From Multifurca ochricompacta (lineage: Eukaryota > Basidiomycota > Agaricomycetes > Russulales > Russulaceae), in contig WTXG01000001.1 in NCBI GenBank assembly GCA_022496185.1, forward strand, positions 1,240,001 to 1,304,000: a stretch of 64,000 bases of DNA, given 5' to 3'. Positions 1-10,931 of this stretch are shown here, piece by piece (the first letter of the stretch is position 1; every line of letters starts with the position of its first letter). The notes under the pieces are model-generated. The model had not been told where the DNA came from. It worked only from the letters and a program-made list of their open reading frames with translations, and searched no databases. The position numbers were made by a program, and so were the translations under genes.

Positions 1-208
1 CATACGGGTGATTTATAAGAGTATCTGCCAGGAAAGAGCCAAATTTTCCTAAATTTATTGTTCTGCTCCGTTGTGTTTAAAGCATCTAATGAGCAACCGC
101 GGGAGAGACGCACGAATTAGGCTCTAGTCTATAGCTCTTTGTGTCCCCAGTGGGTAATTTGAGGAGAACAGTATTGCCGACATGGATAATGCCGTCTTCC
201 AACAACAT
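1..208 (-). CDS. TRM6: tRNA (adenine-58-N1)-methyltransferase non-catalytic subunit Trm6, 5' part (truncated by window edge)
   Basis: Only the N-terminus lies in the window, on the minus strand. The ATG is at 206-208. Exon 1 gives MLLEDGIIHVGNTVLLKLP followed by TGDTKSYRLEPNS. An intron (63-113, donor GTGCGT, acceptor GCAG, 51 nt) joins it to TINLGKFGSFLADTLINHPY. The block G-(N/D)-TV-L-LP-(T/S)-GDTK, then an (S/T)-x-x-LGKFGSF stretch, is the hallmark start of Trm6/Gcd10. That protein pairs with the catalytic Trm61 to make m1A58 in tRNA, including initiator tRNA-Met, in the nucleus. The rest of the protein lies left of position 1. The start is 132 bp from the divergent UCS gene, so the two probably share a promoter. 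The call rests on recalled family sequence, but the match across the predicted splice is strong. Confidence 0.8.
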
Positions 209-340
209 GTTTAGTCGGTCGTCACAGCGTAGCAGCGCCGCAGGCAGCAGCAAAGGGTTCAATGTATCGGGCCGACGGCCCGATGCTTATATTTCACTCT
301 CGCTCGAGCGAGGAACGGCAATCCTCCTTCAATTGTTGAC

Positions 341-2412
341 ATGGCTGTCATCGATCAAGTCGACTCTGCAAAGCCCATAGTCCCTTCTCTAATCAACAAT
401 TCTCGTAACCCATTACCCGATGAACTTTCTTATCTAATAACCTCATTCGTCCCTACCAATGATCGTGGGAAGCGTTCCAAGGCCTATCTCGTCCTAGCGT
501 CTTATTGTCAAGGTGTCCGGGTATCTATGGGTCAGGCACAGGATGGTAGACAAGACGTAGGAACGCAAGCGTTGAGCCGGAGTTTCTACCCCGTGATTCA
601 GGCCCATATAACAGAATCTCAAGAAGCAGGCGTACTAGCCGGTTTTTCGTTCCTCACCGCGTTGTTTCAGGTAGACTGGCAGGTTGCCGCCGATATCTTT
701 CAGCAGGAGGCAGTTCTTGCATCCATTTCTGATATTTTGGACCTGTATCCCTCAGATATTGTATCGAGAGAGATTGCGCGGCTCTTGTCACAAGCTTGCG
801 GACATAATGCCTGTCGAGCCACACTCACCACAGAGGTCACGCAGTGGCTGGAAGCCGCGGTACGTCAGAAAAAGGACGTCTCTCTGCAATCAGCTGCAGC
901 AGTGGCAATTACCAAACTATCTCGCGGCGCTGGCACGGACGCACTGGTCGAGTCTGCACAACGTCCTACATATGACACAGACAGAGACTTAGTCGAACTT
1001 ATGAAAGGAATCCTTTCTGGAGAGAGTCAAGAATCCTTCGTGGATGCTGTTGAATGCTTAGCTTATTTAAGCATCGAGCCCTCCGTTAAGGAGGACCTAT
1101 CAAAGGATTCGGCCTTCCTAAAGAAACTGTTTTCTTTCATCCCCACTCGAAGGAGGACTTCGACCACATCCGCTGATATCCCAATCAACTCGCTCACATA
1201 CGGGATCCTCAATGTCATCCACAACCTTAGCGTTTATCGACCGCCGTTGTCCCCAGAGCAGGAACAGGTTATGAAGCTTCGGCGAATGACGAAATCGGGT
1301 ACTACCGGCTCGCGGGACTCGGACGATAATCATTTAGACACTCTGGAGGACGAACAACACGTCAGGGAACGTGGTAGAAACCTGGTGCAATATGGTGCCA
1401 TCAACGTCCTAATTGCCGCTATACGAGTGGCCGACAGCCAAGGCATCATGCTAATTGCAAGCCAAATTTTTCTCAATCTCGGTGTAGATAAGGAGAATAG
1501 AGGGAAAATACTACAGAGTGGCGGGGCAAGGGCGCTAGCAGAGATTATCCGGAAGTCGTTCTCCGCAGCTGAAACATCACAAGAACAACCAGAGGTTGAC
1601 GCATCAGTGTTACAGCCTATCCAGGCATTTGCCAAGCTAGCTATAACGTCCTCTCCTACCCAAGTATTTGGCCCCGACCCTGGCGCCATTTATGACGCTA
1701 TCCGACCCTTCTCTACCTTGCTCACGCACTCGGCATCGAGTCCCCTACAGCGGTTTGAGGCAATGATGGCCTTGACTAATATATCGTCTCATAGTACTGA
1801 ATCTGCTGATCGTGTGGCGAAGGCGAACGGACTGGTGGCAAAAATCGAATTTCTGATGTTGGAGGACCATGTGCTCATCAGAAGAGCAGCTACGGAACTC
1901 ACTTGCAATCTCATGGCTGGGTCAGACGTCGTCTTCAAAAGGTACTCGGATAGTAATTCTGCCAAGTCGAGATTGCATGTCCTGGCGGCCCTGTCCGATG
2001 TCGATGATTTGCCCACTCGACTGGCTGCCTCTGGTGCCCTTGCAAGTTTAACGTCATCCCCCATTGCGTGTCGCCTTCTTTACGAGTTAGAGTGCGACCA
2101 TCATAGACTTATCCCTATCCTCACTACGCTCATCGATAAACCACTTCCTGGATCTGAGTCCGTTGAATCTCCTACAAGAACCCCCCTGATGCTGGTTTGA
2201 TCCATCGGGGAGTTGTGTGTATTCGAAACTTCTTCATCAATCTTGACCCTACTTTTCGAAAAGAGCTGAAGGAGGAGACTGAACTGAAAGACCTTACAAC
2301 TGCGTTGATTGTGGTCGTGAAAGATAATACAGAGAATGTCGAGATACTACGACCTGCCGCCGAAGCGTTGAAGTGTCTCATGGATCTCGGCGTAGTCGTC
2401 CCTGGCGTCTAG
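341..2412 (+). CDS. SHE4: UCS-domain myosin chaperone (She4/Rng3/UNC-45-like)
   Basis: About 690 residues of armadillo-type helical repeats with no catalytic motif. Recognisable UCS-like segments include EIARLLSQACGH, FLNLGVDKENR, a central KLAITSSP block and a C-terminal region rich in ALASLTSSP-type helices. UCS proteins hold and fold the myosin motor domain and are needed for actin-based endocytosis and cytokinesis. The long frame starts at the ATG at 341. It reads to a stop at 2198-2200, but the conserved C-terminus (HRGVVCIRNFF... to VVVPGV, stop 2410-2412) continues in another frame right after a C6 run at 2181-2186. One extra base there would restore the frame; the only intron that fits would be about 17 nt, which is not credible. 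The gene sits 313 bp upstream of, and co-oriented with, a class I myosin gene, its expected client family. Confidence 0.8.
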
Positions 2413-2725
2413 CTGGTAACACGGTCATACAGCAGTTAAAGGGTATCCTTGACAACTGAATATCGATGTTGTAGTAGATGAGTTTACATTGAATAGGACA
2501 TTGGCCCTTGACAACTTGTGTCTGGGTTGAATGGTGATTCCCCAAGTTTTTGCCGCCTATCGAGCAGGCAGTACTATGCGGAGTGTCGCTGAAGCTCTGT
2601 GGCCCACTGGCTCCAACTCCCCGGAACGGACTCCGGATCCGAGAGTGACCGTCTCCGTCTAGATTTTCGGATATCACCTCACAACTCTACATCGCCCAAC
2701 GCTCCCCAGCCCATATCCGACTGCA
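2413..2725. other. Intergenic region between UCS gene and myosin-I gene
   Basis: 313 bp holding the 3' end of the UCS gene and the promoter/5' leader of the myosin gene. The last about 90 bp before the myosin ATG are C/T-rich, as is common in fungal leaders. I see no RNA gene or repeat. Confidence 0.5.
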
Positions 2726-5700
2726 ATGGTTCGTCCTATCTACTTTCGATTGTCTTCATGTCTTCATGTCTGGTTCTCTAGGCGCCGTCCAAGAAGGCTG
2801 GCAAGAAGGGTTCGGGGGCTCCGAAGAAGGCCGGTCCCGCCAAGGTCGCGAAGGTGGTCCTCTCGTTCTTGTGCGAGATATTTGTAAACTGACTGTAGCT
2901 AAGGCTGACTGGAAGGAAGGGTTCAAGAAGAAACAGGTTGGGGTCTCAGACATGACCCTACTGACCACCATCAGCAACGAGAGCATCAACGATAACCTAC
3001 AGAAGCGATGGACAAGCGGCGAGATTTACACTTACATCGGCGCGGTCTTAATATCCGTCAACCCTTTTCGAGGTGAGAACGTTCCCCATGTCTTCAACGA
3101 CCATGCCAATTCAGTGCACCAGACCTCGGCATATATACCGAGGACGTCCTTCGTCGATATCAAGGCAAAAACAGGTTAGAAGTCCCCCCGCACGTCTTTG
3201 GTATTGCAGAATCCGCCTATTACAACATGAATGCATATAAAGAGAACCAGTGTGTCATTATATCTGGAGAATCCGGAGCGGGAAAGACGGAAGCTGCCAA
3301 GCGTATCATGCAGTACATCGCTGCGGTATCAGGAGGGCAGGATAGCAGCATCCAGCAGATAAAGGAAATGGTACTCGCCACCAATCCTCTGCTAGAGAGT
3401 TTTGGATGTGCAAAGACCCTTCGCAATAATAACTCGAGCCGGCATGTACGTCGATCCCACCATTTTGAAATTATACACTTATAGTATTACAGGGTAAATA
3501 CTTAGAGATCATGTTCAATGAACATGCAGAGCCAATCGGGGCTCAGATCACCAATTATTTGCTTGAGAAGGCTCGCGTGGTTGGTCAAGTTCAGAACGAG
3601 CGTAACTTCCACATATTCTATCAGTTCACGAAAGCTGCATCGAACGAGCAGCGGGGTATGGTGCACTATTCTGTCTATTAAATGTATTACCGACTCATTT
3701 GTATAGAAGCATTCGGTCTCCAGGGGCCCGAAGCGTATGCCTACACCAGTTCAAGCAACTGCTTAGAGGTCGAGGGAATAGATGATACCAAAGACTTTGC
3801 TGATACCATGGTGGGTCCTGCTTGATTGGTTAATATCCACCCCAGCTAATATATCTGTTTAGAGAGCCATGAAAGTCATTGGCCTGAGCACCGAGGAGCA
3901 AAATGAAATTTTCCGCATGCTTGCAATTATTCTCTGGCTTGGGAATGTGCAGTACGATGAAATGGACGACGGAAACGCAGCCATATCTGATACCGGAGTC
4001 CCTGACTTTATCGCGTACCTTATGGACGTTGATAGCGCTCAAGTTCAGAAGGTGCTGACATCCAAAGTCGTCGAAACGCAAAGAGGGGGGCGACGCGGCT
4101 CAGTCTACGACGTGCCCTTAAACCCTGCACAAGCTAGTTCAGGAAGAGATGCCCTATCAAAGGCCATTTACAATAATTTGTTTGAGTGGATTGTCTCGCG
4201 CATAAACGTATCAATGAAACCCCGCGGAGCGACAAGTCAGTTAATTGGAATTCTGGTGTGTTAGGCATACTCTTTGGCTCGACTTTCACCTCTGAACGCT
4301 TCATAGGATATTTTCGGGTTTGAGATCTTCGAGGTGACTCTACAAACTCGACCTTGACGCAGTACTAAATTATCGTTTAAGGAAAATTCATTCGAACAAC
4401 TCTGCATCAACTACGTCAACGAAAAGCTGCAGCAGATTTTCATCGAATTGACACTTAAGACTGAGCAGGAGGAATATGTTCGCGAGAGAATCAAGTGGAC
4501 AGAAATCAAATACTTCAACAACAAGATTGTCTGCGACCTTATCGAAGAACGCCGCCCCCCTGGGATCTTCGCTGCTTTGAATGATGCCACCGCAACTGCA
4601 CACGCTGACCCTGCAGCGGCTGATAGCAGTTTCATACAGCGTGCTACGGCGCTTGCTGCTAACCCGCACTTCGAGGCTCGCGGAACCCAATTCTTGGTGA
4701 AACACTACGCTGGCGACGTTATGTACCAGGTCGCGGGCATGACGGATAAGAATAAGGATGCTCTTATCAAGGACCTGCTCGATCTTGTTTCGATGAGCGG
4801 TAACGCATTCTTGCAGGGACTCTTCCCTGAACGCCCCGATCCCAGTAGCAAGAAGCGCCCGCCTACTGCAGGTGATCGGATCAAGGCAAGTGAAGCATGT
4901 TCTGCTGGCCGTATAAGTCTTACCAACAGCATCCGAGTCAGGCATCTGCAGGGGCGTTGGTCGACAATCTTATGCGAGCCCAACCGTCATACATACGTAC
5001 TATCAAACCGAACCAGAACCGCAGCGCAACTGAATTTGACACTAAGGCGGTACTCCACCAGATCAAGTATCTTGGCCTACAGGAGAACATTCGAGTTCGT
5101 CGTGCAGGTTTCGCATATCGAAATACGTTCGAAAAAATGGTGGAGCGGTTCTATCTTCTGTCGCCTAACACCTCATACGCGGGGGAATACACATGGACAG
5201 GTGACCCCCGCAGTGGTTGCGAGAAAATTCTCATGGACACCGGGATTGCGAAAGAGGAATGGCAGATGGGTGTCACGAAAGCCTTTATCAAGAATCCAGA
5301 AACTGTGAGCCTGGTCTATTTTGGCGTTGGCAAGCACGCTTTTGATCTGTTTCCAGCTTTTCGCGTTGGAAACTATGAGGGATCGATATTGGCATAATAT
5401 GGCGGCCAGAATCCAAAGAGCATTCCGCAATTACTTGCGATACAAAAACGAGTGTGCAAAACGTATACAGCGATTCTGGAAGAATAATAAGGAATCCATT
5501 GTCTATGCTCAAAAGCGAGACTACGGGCATCAGATCCTCGCCGATAGGAAAGAGCGCAGACGCTTTAGTCTACTCAGCTATCGCCGATACATGGGCGATT
5601 ATCTCGATCTAAACGGCGACAGCGCACTTGGTGACGAATTGAAGTCTGTATGTGGCATCGGAGGCGAGTCTGGGGTTATTTGGACCTGATCGTAGTATTA

Positions 5701-7387
5701 ACGGTGTTATCACCAGCCGAAAATATCGCGTTCAGTTCACGCGTACACTTTCTAGTATCCAAACTCGGCCGATCCAGTAAACCCAGCCCTCGTTTTCTTG
5801 TTGTCGTGCGTCCAAGTATCAAGGCAAAGTTTGACTTTTTCTGACCTCCGGACAGACAGGTAAAGCCATTCACATAATCGTCACCACTGCCACAAAGGAT
5901 GGCTCAACTCAGACAATCCTTGAACGCAAAATCCCTCTCGTAACGATCAAGAGCATTGCGATGTCTAACCTTCGAGATGACTGGATCGTAAGCAACTCTG
6001 ATTAAATTACTTTGGCTACTGTTAACCAAAGCAGGCCCTGAATATCAATAATATCTCGGATGAAGGCGACCCCGTTCTCAGTTGTTATTTCAAGACTGAA
6101 TTGGCTTCTATTCTTCTTCAACTGACGTCAGCCAGTATCAATCTTCTAATTAGTCCCGTGTATGCTATTCTTTTTTCCCGGTCAATTATTGATCTGAACA
6201 CCGCGACAGCGTGGATTATGCCAAGAAAAAAGATAAGCGAGCTCATATCAAGTTCCTCAAGGACGAAACGGTCCAGAAGGATGACCAGTACAAGAGCCAC
6301 ACAGTGCACGTCCCTTCTGGCGAACCGCCGAACAGCAGGTCCAGACCGCCAGCCAAACGGAAAGCCGGAGTTGTCCGCCCTATTACTCAAGGGAAGTTAC
6401 TCAAGAAAGGGGGTCCATCCAAGGTTGGTTTTGTCGCGGCTGCATAACGTGTATTCTCATCTATCGTTACTCCAGCCTTCGGGATCCCGGCCGAGGCCTG
6501 CAGCGCAGCCACTGCCGGGCAGTAATGTCCCATCTACTGTTGTTAGGCCAGTGGCCTCGGCTACACCCTCTGCTACTTCTCGCGCTGCTCCCCCTCCACC
6601 AACTCGAGATCGTGCACCTCCTTTGGCTCCCGAAGAGCCCGATGTCCCTTTGTACCGTGCTAAATATGCGTTCGAGGGTCAAGCAGGAGAAGTATCTTTG
6701 GTAAAAGATGACCTGGTGGAGCTCATCGAGAAGGACGAAAACGGATGGTGGCTTGTAAAGAAAGACGGAGTTGAAGGCTGGGCGCCGAGTAATTACCTTG
6801 AACTCGTCCCTCCGAAACCAAAGGCGGCACCGGCAGCACCAGCTCCTCCGCCTGCTGTGCGCCGCCCTCCTGCCCCTCCTGCCCCTCCAGTCGTGGCTAC
6901 GAAACCCACCGCAACACCGGCGCAGCAAGCCAAAATCCAGGTTCAATCTCTTACCGCCGATGCTACTGCGAAGCCTATATCTGTATTCCCCGGCATGGCA
7001 CCCTCTAATGGCACCACAGCTCCTTGGAAGAAGACGCCGGCCGCATCTCCGGGGATCACCCTGACAAATTCACGACCGTCGAGCGCGGTGGGGGCAAAGC
7101 AGCCACCACCGGCCCCTCCAGTCGGGAAAAAACCAGCTCCACCCCCGCCTGTAGCGTCTAAACCTTCAGCTCCGAAGGTACCTGGAAAGCCACCTGTGCC
7201 AACTGCCTCCAGACCTCCACCTGCTCCGACTGCACCGCGCCCGGGTGTAGCTAAAACAAGCATTACCCCCCCTGGTCAGTTGGACCTAGCTGCTGCTGTA
7301 AGTCCTTTATAACAGCTTCTGTTCACAATTCTAATTTGGTTCGTTTAGCTTGCTAAGCGCGCACAGAGGATAGCAGAGAATGAATAA
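2726..7387 (+). CDS. MYO1: Class I myosin heavy chain (Myo1/Myo3/5 type)
   Basis: Long-tailed class I myosin with all its domains. The first coding exon is only the ATG (2726-2728); an intron to 2781 joins it to [18 protein letters not shown]. The motor has the P-loop [13 protein letters not shown] (about 3268), switch I NNNSSR, switch [11 protein letters not shown] and the actin-loop region. [11 protein letters not shown] carries a Ser at the TEDS site, the PAK-phosphorylated position of fungal myosin-I. IQ-like segments follow ([28 protein letters not shown]). Then come a TH1 lipid-binding tail, a Pro-rich TH2 and an SH3 domain ([11 protein letters not shown]...[11 protein letters not shown], about 6650-6810). 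About a dozen introns are needed; one is GC-AG (5664-5716). The reading frame does not close neatly at the intron near 6160-6212. The protein ends [12 protein letters not shown] without a clear acidic/Trp Arp2/3-binding tail. It drives actin-dependent endocytosis at cortical patches. Identity is certain; exact exon ends are not. Confidence 0.93.
5664..5716 (+). other. GC-AG intron in the myosin-I TH1 region
   Basis: The exon ends in GGAG, followed by the donor GCGAGT; the intron ends CACCAG. Removing these 53 nt joins VCGIG to [19 protein letters not shown], a conserved TH1 stretch, in frame. The GT at 5647 (GTATGT) would instead delete the VCGIG residues expected at this point. Confidence 0.6.
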
Positions 7388-7612
7388 ATCAATAACATCA
7401 TGAAATTCTTCCAATGCGGATTTCTTTTTTTTTTGTTCTCGTAAGCTTACAGATGAACAAGTAGTGGAGATCAGTGTACAATGAGCGTGCTATTAGATTA
7501 AACTGAATGCTGAATGAACATGGACGCAGTGCAAATAATTGTAAGTTCGTGGTATAGTCTGGTCGGTATATTTACCATTGTTTCAGCACTCGAAAGAGAG
7601 GAGACAAGGACT

Positions 7613-9515
7613 CTATGAGAACGTGACAGTGATGGGCGGTAGAATGCCAGCGTTGTGTTCGCCGCCATCCATCATTGCTTCTCCCTCGCCTTCGCCTTCA
7701 GGACGTGACTCATCGTCCCCTGGAATTGTAATTTGAGAAGGCGTCGGGGGTTGCCGCTGCAAGCCAGTTTCTCCGTCAGATTCGGCATCAGTGTGCGTAG
7801 AATGCATGGAAGAGACGTCGTCCCCCATATCGCCACGCCATGAGCGCACTTCTTCTGCAGAAAGGACCTTAACACTACTGCCTTGTTTTCCGAAGTCTCC
7901 AGGTTCGGCGCGGAGAGCACGACGGCCCATTTCCAGGAGATCCTCGAGAATGTGTTTGACCCGACCATATATCTCATCGTGTTCGTCCCCATCCTCGTCG
8001 TTGTCGTTTTCATTGTCGTCGTCCTCAATGTCCTCGTCATCTGCGACATCCTCGGGGCCAAGCGATGACTTGATTGCACGAAACGCGCGAGGAGGGAGCA
8101 CAAGGCGAGATTCCCGCAACTTTCTCCGTAACTCCCGGATTTCGTTGGCTTGCTTGTGCTTGCTTGCTTCAAGAGTTGCATTTATGGCAAGAAGAGACCT
8201 GTTCGTGATTTCTAAATCCTCGATCTGGATAAAACGAGTTATAAGGCACCAACGCATGTGTGGGTTTGGACTAGTTACCTTGCGGTTTGACTTGGCTTCT
8301 GCTCTAATTTTTCGGTCAGAATTCCTGGATTGATCTGTATGCGCAGCAGGGCTACCTAGCGAGTGGCGGGGGGATTCGAATCGCATACGTCACTGAATGT
8401 ATCAAGTGTTGAGCTGGGACCGAGAGCGGGACTGCCACGCTCCCCAGTAATGATGGCCGTGCTATGGATGTGAGAGCTCGGCGTAGGCGCAGTGCTACCA
8501 CTGACACTGGAACTTTGCGTATTCTGTGAGGACTGTGAGGAAGAAGACAGCGTGGAGGCAGGGGGTGATTGGGGTGGCAAGGGTATGGCCGCGGGGTCGA
8601 CATTCGGTGCGACACGAAAGTGGACATCATTGTCAAGGTCACGGCTACCCGGCCGAGAGAGTGGCCGAAAGTGTGTTGAGGTTGGGTTACGAGAGAGATA
8701 ACGGTGGGGATTAGCCGCGGACGTCGGGGTCGTGATGGGATGGATAGTAATTGGTACCGTCGAGAGTGTCGGGGAAGGTGGGCTCGATATGAAACCGGTG
8801 AAATCTATTATGGATGGCGCTCGCGGTCGATTTTCTATAGGATGTGCCGTGGCATACGGTGGGGATGATGAGTGTAAGGAGCTCGTGGGGGTTGGTGGTG
8901 CGCTGGATCCGTTGGACTTAGCAAGGCTAGAAACCTTAGCCTTCACACGTATCACTTGGCTGGGAGAGACAGATGACGAACTATCTGGAGAAAGACGGGG
9001 GGTGGGTGTTATATGAGGAACGGGCTGGAACGAGCCGCTACCCCGACGTTCTCTTCCGGAAGAAGCTTCGTCGGTTGAAGTCAAAGAGCGTTGCCTTGCT
9101 AGTCCGTGGGCTGTAAGGGAAGCCCTTGACTTGAAAGAATGAGCGTCGACTGTAGATCGGATGGATGAGAGCTCTCTTTGATGACCGGGAGATTGTTTGA
9201 ATGGAGAAGTTGGTCGTGGTGTGGACTTGACGGTGGAGCTTACCGTGCTTGACGAGGACGACCGGCCTACAACAATAGCGGCACTGCTGCTAACCTTTGC
9301 CTTTGGACGGAAAGTGGGTTCAACGAGTCTGGACGAGGCAGACTGAGGTTGCTTGGCCTTGAATGGAGATTGGGGACGGGAGGGAGGTCGAGGCTGTACA
9401 GTGATCACATTGCTCAAGTTGACCTTGGCAGTGACCTTGACGTGTTTTGAGTTTAAAAATAAGATAAAATAAAGGTAAATTGAATGAAAGTGAAAGTTAC
9501 CTTTCCTTTATCCAT
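7613..9515 (-). CDS. Ser/Pro-rich protein with C-terminal coiled coil, function unknown
   Basis: Not recognised. The start ATG (9513-9515) gives MDKGK; an intron (donor GTAACT, acceptor TCAAG) joins it to VTAKVNLSNVITVQPRPP. About 330 residues of low-complexity Ser/Pro/Arg sequence follow, with repeated basic patches such as RPQSPFKAK, RPTSPFKQS, FRPKAKVSSS and IRVKAKVSSL. A short intron near 8345-8405 and another at about 8220-8280 lead into a coiled coil (KIRAEAKSNRK-IEDLEITNRSLLAINATLEASK...ANEIRELRRKLRES). A very acidic stretch (DDEDIEDDDNENDNDEDGDE) comes next, and the C-terminus is GILPPITVTFS. Composition suggests a nuclear or cytoskeletal scaffold regulated by Pro-directed kinases; that is inference only. 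It is transcribed towards the myosin gene; their stop codons are about 225 bp apart. Confidence 0.7.
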
Positions 9516-9587
9516 GATGATGGACAGTAGAATAGACACTCGTAGCCGTAGCCGGAGCAGAGGAGGTTAGGTTCAAGGTTGAACGGT

Positions 9588-10460
9588 TTAAATTCCTTTT
9601 TTAGCCAAAACATCTTGTACAATCTTTTCAATCAATCCACCACCACCACCACCACCACCGTTTAACACAGCTAAGACACTCTTTTCCACGTATTTCCCGA
9701 CCATGTCCACTTCAATGTTCACTTTTGACCCGATATCTTTTCTTCCTAATGTAATCTTCTCTTGAGTGTGTTGAATAAGCATGATACCGAACGTTCTCTT
9801 GCCGTCGTCCACTTCTGTTAGCGTAAGAGAAGTCCCGTCGACGGTGACATAACCCTTCGGGATCAGATATGGTAACAAAGTCGGTCGTGTGGGCGTTGTT
9901 GTTTCATTCAGCTGGAAGAGGAGACGGAGGGAGTCACCGTCAGGTGTTTTGGAAATTAGCGTCGCAGTATCGTCGATGTGACCCTACGAGTGAAAATGAG
10001 CGAGGGAGAGAGAGAGAGCAGACGCTCGACGCTCACTGACTTGTACAAAATGTCCTCCGAATCGGACATGGGGACCCATGGCACGCTCCAAGTTGAGTTG
10101 GTCACCAACTTTCCGCTCTCCTGCAAATCGTTATTTCCAGGGAATCCAGAATCTAGAATCCAGAATAAAATACCTAGATCTGTTCTTTCCAACGTCTCGT
10201 TGGCAAGCCAAACCTCAAACCAGCCCCCGTTTTGTTGTGCGTCGAATTTCGTAACGGTGAGGCAAGCTCCATTCACCGCTATCGAATCTCCAACATGGCA
10301 GTCCCCTAGGATTGGCCCTGTATCAGAGATGGTCAATGTACACCCTCTACTGTCGAGCTCAATAGCCGAAACGGTTCCCAAATGTTCGATCTGATGATAC
10401 TGATGTTATGAAAGAGAGATTGTGTATGTAGTTTAGGCTACATACGAGGCCTGTGAACAT
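9588..10460 (-). CDS. RIB5: Riboflavin synthase (lumazine-binding)
   Basis: Riboflavin synthase converts two 6,7-dimethyl-8-ribityllumazine molecules into riboflavin plus the pyrimidinedione, the last step of vitamin B2 synthesis. The first exon is just MFTGL (ATG 10458-10460), then an intron with donor GTATGT. The two lumazine-binding barrels are clear. Barrel 1 is IEHLGTVSAIE...VGDSIAVNGACLTVTK...LERTDLGERKVGD, with LERAMGPHVRFGGHFVQ. Barrel 2 is GHIDDTATL...YVTVDGTSLTLTEV...LGRKDIGSKVNIEVDMVGKYVEK. Three introns are needed; after splicing, all frames join exactly. An octaglycine stretch, encoded by a CCA-type microsatellite (about 9637-9660), sits in the C-terminal tail before LIEKIVQDVLAKKGI. 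Length is about 230 residues, normal for fungi. Confidence 0.95.
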
Positions 10461-10663
10461 AACACTGCTGTGATGGTCAAGGTCAGGTCAAAAGATCAGG
10501 CCCGAAGCTAGAAAACCCAATGTCCTACCACTACCACCACAAAACCAAAACCCGACAAACCTCACAATATCAAAATTCGGAGGCCATACGCAAGCGAACA
10601 ATTTGGGAGTCGTATACCGGTCTGTAGCATCTATGTTGTCGCAGCCTTATAATTCATAGACAT

Positions 10664-10848
10664 TCAAGTCCTCCCTGCCAGAACCCGCCTCAATATTTCT
10701 CTCGCAGCCTGTGCTCTTGCTCTAGCTGGCATTTTAATATCCGACCACCTTGAGCAGGCCATGCCACCACCTCCGAAAGCAACATCGAATACTCCTTAAT
10801 AACCCCGGTCCCGTCTCTGAAGCCAAGGAACTGCGCATACGGCGGTAC
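10664..10848 (-). pseudogene. Relic of an unidentified protein-coding gene
   Basis: On the minus strand a readable stretch (VPPYAQFLGFRDGTGVIKEY, then after a one-base frame change DVAFGGGGMACSRW and KMPARARAQAAREILRRVL, stop at 10664-10666) looks like real coding sequence. It is preceded by an in-frame stop and there is no room upstream for more of the gene before the next stop codon at 10932. I do not recognise the family. It could be the broken tail of a lost or duplicated gene. The rest of the 10461-10931 interval shows no other feature. Confidence 0.35.
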
Positions 10849-10931
10849 AAATTATTGGGATACACATTATATAATTAGCGGTAAATGTGTCGAATCTTGC
10901 AAAACAATGAAACTGTGCCCTCCAGTCGCTC

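Noticed and set aside
2170..2186. A 17-nt intron to repair the UCS frame
   Set aside because: Far below any workable spliceosomal intron length in fungi; a missing C in the C6 run explains it better.
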